A stretch of 64,000 nt of DNA, taken from positions 22,046-86,045 of the forward strand of contig CASDWJ010000019.1 in assembly GCA_949284695.1 (NCBI GenBank), in the 5' to 3' direction. Made by a program: the position numbers and the translations under genes. This DNA comes from an uncultured Christensenella sp. (GTDB taxonomy: Bacteria; Bacillota; Clostridia; Christensenellales; UBA3700). The notes beneath the pieces are model-generated. The model was not told the origin of the DNA. It worked only from the letters and a program-made list of their open reading frames with translations, and ran no database searches. Every line of letters starts with the position of its first letter. Position 1 is the stretch's first letter. Shown here piece after piece: positions 59,815 through 64,000 of the stretch.

Positions 59815-60721
59815 TTGCATTTTCCTCCTTGTTTTCACGGATTACTTCAATAATATTTACCAAGGACGGACCAAACGGCTTTCCAAGCAATTCTTGAGCC
59901 AATGTCACCGACGGAATATCCAAAAAACTTTCTTTAGTTAATTCTGTTGAAAAAGTTTTCTTATATCCATTTTTAACCGAATAAAACCATGTATAATCGC
60001 CACAAACATCATCCAAATCATAATCTTCATCAGACAATGATCTTTTTATTGTTGAAAATATTTCAGCCAACACTGGCACTAACAACATATTAAAAAACAC
60101 TTCTTTGAAATTAGTCGAATTGAAAACTATGCTGTAATTTTCATACTGCTCCCGAGGTAAATAAATAATAATTTTCTTCCCTTCATAGAACGCATAATAA
60201 GCATCACTCGGCTTTAAATTCTCATCGACTACAATATTAAAAATAGATCTAACTACATTATCGTCTGTATCTAAATGATCAAATTTAACAGTTACACCGT
60301 CGTTTACCGCCAAAACATCATATTTGTCTATTTGAAAAGTTATGCCTTTATAATCATCCAAAAACTCATCGGAACTAATAGAAAAATCTTTTTTTGCATA
60401 TGCAAACATTGATATTTCGACCTTACCGTTAAAATCATCTGATTCAAGTACTATTGCTCTCCCCAATGAATTCGTCAAAGGATAACATTTCCTAAAAACA
60501 GTATACGAGCATTCAACAATACACACCACTCCAATAAGACCGGCATCATAAAGATCCATTATATATTTACTATTCGTTTCGAAATGTATATTATTTAATT
60601 TTAATTCTTCTTTTGTTTTCTCACTATCAAAACACAGTTGAAAACACTTATTAAAAAAAGTCGAATTAATTAAATTATCATTTAATACGGGATAAGGATA
60701 CAGCTTATTCTTTACTTGCAT
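59807..60721 (-). CDS. Unknown protein of the methylase operon
   Basis: 304 residues. Starts with a YPYPVL motif, then mixed alpha/beta with many Phe, Tyr and Asn (VECSYTVFRKCYPL, FQIDKYDVLAVNDGVTVKFD), and a helical C-terminal part (FFNMLLVPVLAEIFSTIKRSL...LGKPFGPSLVNIIEVI). No family is recognised with confidence and no nuclease motif stands out. The ATG lies 17 nt inside the end of the ATPase gene with GAGGT upstream, and its own end overlaps the DUF6339-like gene, so all three are coupled and probably form one complex. Confidence 0.75.
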   Translation of the reverse strand: MQVKNKLYPYPVLNDNLINSTFFNKCFQLCFDSEKTKEELKLNNIHFETNSKYIMDLYDAGLIGVVCIVECSYTVFRKCYPLTNSLGRAIVLESDDFNGKVEISMFAYAKKDFSISSDEFLDDYKGITFQIDKYDVLAVNDGVTVKFDHLDTDDNVVRSIFNIVVDENLKPSDAYYAFYEGKKIIIYLPREQYENYSIVFNSTNFKEVFFNMLLVPVLAEIFSTIKRSLSDEDYDLDDVCGDYTWFYSVKNGYKKTFSTELTKESFLDIPSVTLAQELLGKPFGPSLVNIIEVIRENKEENANE

Positions 60722-62657
60722 ACAATTTTACCTCGCTAGCAAAATAATCAGTTTGATTTGTCTTTAATTCCAATTCTATTTTTTCGCCATCTTTCATGCT
60801 GAACGGTCCACACTCCAAATCGCTATCAGATTCCATCTCTTTACCATTACATTTCAAAGAAATTATCCTCAGTTGTGTCTTTTGAGAAAGTTCATCTCCC
60901 AACATATACAGTGTAAGATAACATTTATCATTAGTTACTGGAGAAATAAATGTAATCTTATATCTGCCATCCGTTTTATCTAAAACGATAAACCTATATC
61001 TTATCCCCGCTATCTGAGCTTTTTTCATTATTATATTATCCCCTGGTTTACTTCCACCGATTTCTTCGCCAGCAGAATATCCACCTCCACTCCCGCTGTT
61101 GTGACCTGTCGGATGCAACACATCGTCACCATCATCTTCGGATTCTCCGATATCCGGCTGAACACCTGCTCCGTCATTTCTTTTAGCGTTAGCATTTCTT
61201 TCAATATTTACTGCTGGCTTGAATTCAGATATTTCTACTACTTCCTTTTCATTCATTTTTGATGAAGACTTGTCTCCTCCAATATCCCCGTTGCCCTCTG
61301 TTTCTGATAGATATTCTCCCGCGCCATACGGATCAATAATTTCTTGCACGGATGTTTTAAAACACTGCAAAACAGCATTTTCAATCTGTTCTTTTATGCT
61401 CTCGACAGTATAGTTTATTTTGTCTCTATCCGGTTGAGCTATTCGTTTAGGCTCCCATGCATTATGTTGGGGATTTTCGATTTCGCGTAGTCTTTTTCCA
61501 AGTTCGCCTCTTTCAATAATGCAAACTGCTGACGCGTTTAAATGTTTTGGCAACGAAATATCAAATATTTTCATATATGGATACCGAATCATTACACATT
61601 TATGCGTTGCCATCCATTTTGTAGTTTCATCTAATACCAAAATCTTTAAATAAGCGGTTCCATATTCTGTATCTATATCAAAGGCCTGTACATTTCCGAT
61701 ACCTCTTAAAATGTTGTATTGCGAAAGATAGTACGCTCTTTTTTTAGGCGATACATACATGTTATTATTTATTATATCTAAAACGTGATCGCCGTCCAAA
61801 CATATGTTTTGAATCTTTACAACGAGTTGTTTCTTAACAATACTCGCCATAAAAGATTCCAATACGCTATTCAGTATTTCGCTTGACCAAGAATCTTCTT
61901 TATTAAGCCCTAATATATATATATCCGTACCTTTATTTATCTCTCTATTCTTATAGCTCCTGTCCAAATTTAATAATCCTTCAGGAGGAGCATTAAAGTT
62001 GTTTTTTCCAAAATATCCATCTCCCTGAGTATAGTCTCGATGTTCATTATCAACATCGTCTAGAACAAATCCGGATATAAAATCAGCTACGCCAAAATAG
62101 CCTTTTGCACCATCCTCGGTAAACGTAGAATAGAATACGGTTTTGATTCTAGAAAGAAGAAAAGCCGCATTTTTACCAACTCCTTTAGATCCGCCTGCAG
62201 TATCACTGTTTTTATCTGATACCCCCGAAGATTTCGTCAGAGCTAAAAACTTATTATTTTTGCCGTCTTCGGATCTATCTATCCCAGTTAAGCCACTTGT
62301 ATTTGAATCACTTATTCTTAAACACTCGATATTTTTGGAATTTAATATCTTGAGCATTTTACTATATTCATTATAATATAGCGGTTGCGAAGATTTCCAG
62401 AAATCCATGCACCTGTTAATCGCCGCTTTTAATCCATCCAGATCGGGTATCTCTTCGGGAGAAATTTTAAATAGCGAAAATTCTACCGTCACTGGCTCCT
62501 CATCCGATGTTCTCGCATCTATCGAATTTTGTATTACCTCTCGTCCAAAATTACCAAAAGGATTTCTTTTAAAAGTTTCAGAATCTCCGGTACTCAATCC
62601 TTTTCTTTTTCCAAAGCCACTTGGAGCAAATCTCCACTTTAATTCATTTTCGTACAT
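60705..62657 (-). CDS. GHKL/HSP90-type (HATPase_c, MORC-like) ATPase of the methylase operon
   Basis: 650 residues. Bergerat fold: N-box FGREVIQNSIDA (Glu40, Asn44, Asp47), G1 box LRISDSNTSGL (Asp117), and G2 box GGSKGVGKNAAFLL (155-168), as in HSP90, MutL and MORC proteins. A transducer-like middle part (about 200-400) follows, then a disordered Asn/Gly/Glu-rich linker (about 450-540) and a C-terminal beta-rich domain (about 545-650). Such ATPases act as ATP-driven clamps; relatives are found in several anti-phage restriction clusters. It is the largest gene of the operon and overlaps the next by 17 nt. Confidence 0.88.
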   Translation of the reverse strand: MYENELKWRFAPSGFGKRKGLSTGDSETFKRNPFGNFGREVIQNSIDARTSDEEPVTVEFSLFKISPEEIPDLDGLKAAINRCMDFWKSSQPLYYNEYSKMLKILNSKNIECLRISDSNTSGLTGIDRSEDGKNNKFLALTKSSGVSDKNSDTAGGSKGVGKNAAFLLSRIKTVFYSTFTEDGAKGYFGVADFISGFVLDDVDNEHRDYTQGDGYFGKNNFNAPPEGLLNLDRSYKNREINKGTDIYILGLNKEDSWSSEILNSVLESFMASIVKKQLVVKIQNICLDGDHVLDIINNNMYVSPKKRAYYLSQYNILRGIGNVQAFDIDTEYGTAYLKILVLDETTKWMATHKCVMIRYPYMKIFDISLPKHLNASAVCIIERGELGKRLREIENPQHNAWEPKRIAQPDRDKINYTVESIKEQIENAVLQCFKTSVQEIIDPYGAGEYLSETEGNGDIGGDKSSSKMNEKEVVEISEFKPAVNIERNANAKRNDGAGVQPDIGESEDDGDDVLHPTGHNSGSGGGYSAGEEIGGSKPGDNIIMKKAQIAGIRYRFIVLDKTDGRYKITFISPVTNDKCYLTLYMLGDELSQKTQLRIISLKCNGKEMESDSDLECGPFSMKDGEKIELELKTNQTDYFASEVKLYASKE

Positions 62658-62669
62658 AAGTAATCTCCC

Positions 62670-62885
62670 TTATATTTCAATCCTTTTATTATTTTTTCTG
62701 TTAAGCAAAGCTTTCTTTGATTTTTGAGTAGCAAGCTCGATTTCATTAAAGATTTTTTCAATCTCTTCATCTGTGTATTCGTAAAAAGATGTATTAGTTA
62801 AATTAGTCAATTGATTCAAAAGAATAATTATCTTTGAAACCCTGTTTTCTGAAATTCTTTTGAAATTTTGTTTTTTGTTTTCCAT
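62670..62885 (-). CDS. Small conserved protein at the head of the methylase operon
   Basis: 71 residues, AGGAG before the ATG. FKRISENRVSKIIILLNQLTNLTN, then FYEYTDEEIEKIFNEIE and a basic end. This matches a short family I remember from restriction and mobile loci, with the run R-x4-R-x3-I-L...LxNLxNrxxYxYxxxxxxKIF; I know no name or function. Possibly an antitoxin-like or assembly factor. It starts 90 nt from its own promoter and the ATPase gene follows 12 nt later. Confidence 0.78.
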   Translation of the reverse strand: MENKKQNFKRISENRVSKIIILLNQLTNLTNTSFYEYTDEEIEKIFNEIELATQKSKKALLNRKNNKRIEI

Positions 62886-62912
62886 ATATAACTCCTATGT
62901 TGCTACAATAAC

Positions 62913-62941
62913 ATACTATAGCAAACAAAGTCGTTTGTCAA
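62913..62941 (-). promoter_or_regulatory. Promoter of the methylase operon
   Basis: Minus strand TTGACA (62941-62936), 17 nt, TAGTAT (62918-62913). Confidence 0.8.
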
Positions 62942-63018
62942 TACGTTTTTTGCAATATTTATGAAATATTTTTTAAATATTGTAAAATAGTTTAAAAAGG
63001 GGCTTGATAAATTTCGCT

Positions 63019-63759
63019 TTACCTCAATATCTGCTTATAAAATTTTCCTAAATAGTTGAGTGATTTATTACAATTGTTTCTAAATATGGGTTTGTCGACA
63101 TAATGATTATTTATGTATATCATCATATCTTTCCTCATTTTATCGTAAAACAAATATTCATCTAATACAAATATATTATTATATCCGCTACGAGAAAATA
63201 TCTTTGGACACAATTTATTATTAATTGTTTTTAAAAGAGTGATAACTTTATCTATTTGCTCCGGCTGCATGGATGTTGCAAATCCCATATACTCTTTAAA
63301 CTGTATCAAATTTTTCTCGGTGTAATAATTTATTACCTCAGCGATTTCACCTCTCGGTTGCCTATGTATATACAATTGGCATTCGGCCAAATTTATTCCC
63401 CATTCCGACAACAACAACTGAATTGTCCACACGGCATGAACAGAAGTATGGTTTACATTAATGAATAACCCGTAATCAAACTCTTTAAAATTACTTTTTT
63501 GCTGAGTCGAAAAAACTGCTTGTTTCCCCCAATCGTTTTTTATTGTTAACAGGCTTTCTTTTGTTTTTGGATTATATTTATTTAAAAATTCAGCCAACTT
63601 TAGAATCAATCTATTCCAACTAGCTTCTTTTATCTCGTAGTCGTCAACTTTTAATAAATATGGCGTAGAATATTCAAAATCTACCGATCGCACACTCAAA
63701 TCTATCTTATAATATCTCTTACTTTTAACATAAATTATATTATATTTTTCCTCAATCAT
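63019..63759 (-). CDS. Uncharacterised protein upstream of the methylase operon
   Basis: 246 residues. The central stretch PKTKESLLTIKNDWGKQAVF, FKEFDYGLFINVNHTSVHAVWTIQLLLSEWGI, and CQLYIHRQPRGEIAEV resembles hypothetical proteins of Firmicutes that I recall without a function. Mixed alpha/beta, no signal, no membrane helix. AT-rich like the operon downstream, from which it is separated by 133 bp and a promoter. It could be a regulator or effector of the same system or a separate cargo gene. Confidence 0.72.
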   Translation of the reverse strand: MIEEKYNIIYVKSKRYYKIDLSVRSVDFEYSTPYLLKVDDYEIKEASWNRLILKLAEFLNKYNPKTKESLLTIKNDWGKQAVFSTQQKSNFKEFDYGLFINVNHTSVHAVWTIQLLLSEWGINLAECQLYIHRQPRGEIAEVINYYTEKNLIQFKEYMGFATSMQPEQIDKVITLLKTINNKLCPKIFSRSGYNNIFVLDEYLFYDKMRKDMMIYINNHYVDKPIFRNNCNKSLNYLGKFYKQILR

Positions 63760-63903
63760 TTATTGTTTCCCCAATATCTTTTTATTTTTCGGAACTTCAT
63801 CCTTGACATCATTATGATATAACACTTTAATTTTATCTTTTCTTTGCTAAAAAATCAATAATAAATTTCCGTTTATAATAAAACACCGTTATTTAGTGAA
63901 TTG

Positions 63904-64000
63904 TCAAACCAAGTGCAACACTTTTTGCAATTCTTGTTCAAATAAATCTGCCGGTGTTTTGTACCCAAGCACTTTTTTAGGTCTGGCGTTAATTAACGCC
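63904..64000 (-). mobile_element. C-terminal end of an IS30-type transposase, cut by the window edge
   Basis: Minus-strand frame of 31 codons to the TGA at 63906-63904, reading INARPKKVLGYKTPADLF and then EQELQKVLHLV. The phrase LNxRPRKxLGYKTPxE(L/V)F is the hallmark of the IS30 family C-terminus. The rest of the gene and the far inverted repeat lie beyond the window; the near inverted repeat should be in about 63850-63900. Confidence 0.85.

Noticed and set aside
63019-63759. Second transposase gene
   Set aside because: No DDE pattern or helix-turn-helix, and the sequence does not continue the IS30 frame.

Overview
The window reads as a chromosomal segment of an uncultured gut-type Clostridia (Firmicutes). 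The evidence is a mid-GC backbone, sigma-70 promoters very close to TTGACA-17-TATAAT, GGAGG ribosome binding sites, Rho, meso-diaminopimelate dehydrogenase, several clostridial small families (TSCPD, CsoR, UPF0173, YhhN) and many lipoprotein glycosidases. Order-level placement (for example Christensenellales or Borkfalkia-like) is a guess. Most genes lie on the minus strand.

Layout. 1-6.6 kb: an Fn3-type lipoprotein cut by the left edge, a PlsC-like acyltransferase with an apparently leaderless promoter, a field of 173-bp repeats, a GH3 glucosidase, and a small protein tail-to-tail with an XRE regulator. 7-28 kb is mainly housekeeping: rho, UPF0173 hydrolase, PRPP synthetase, a GH30 hydrolase with a sirtuin, PHP phosphatase with YbaK, an aldose-epimerase relative, M29 aminopeptidase with YhhN, a giant 1415-residue anchored protein with PfkB kinase and TSCPD protein, an SGNH hydrolase, and a GMP synthase whose glutaminase half is eroded. 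28-41.4 kb is a host-glycan or pectin region with GH28, GH95, a membrane-fused GH33 sialidase, an EEP-family lipoprotein, YhcH and GH29. Together these enzymes would strip fucose, sialic acid and uronic acid residues outside the cell.

41.6-48.5 kb is accessory DNA. tRNA-Ala(CGC) is followed by a Fic gene lying between two ~170-bp direct repeats that begin inside the tRNA 3' end. Next come a broken surface-protein end and an unusual three-gene operon: a Sel1/degenerate AAA-like protein, a VirD4-like ATPase, and an acidic winged-helix protein. 48.8-57.6 kb holds TetR with a flavin-reductase-like enzyme, a GH18 lipoprotein, a nitroreductase-TIR-LRR fusion, a pseudokinase with an XRE regulator, and a CsoR-controlled heavy-metal P-type ATPase.

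57.7-64.0 kb is visibly AT-rich and foreign. One tight minus-strand operon encodes a short conserved protein, a GHKL/HSP90-type ATPase, two proteins of unknown activity (one DUF6339-like) and a D12-class adenine methylase. An unknown gene lies upstream, and the C-terminal end of an IS30-type transposase is at the right edge. This operon and the TIR-LRR protein are the best candidates for undescribed defence systems.
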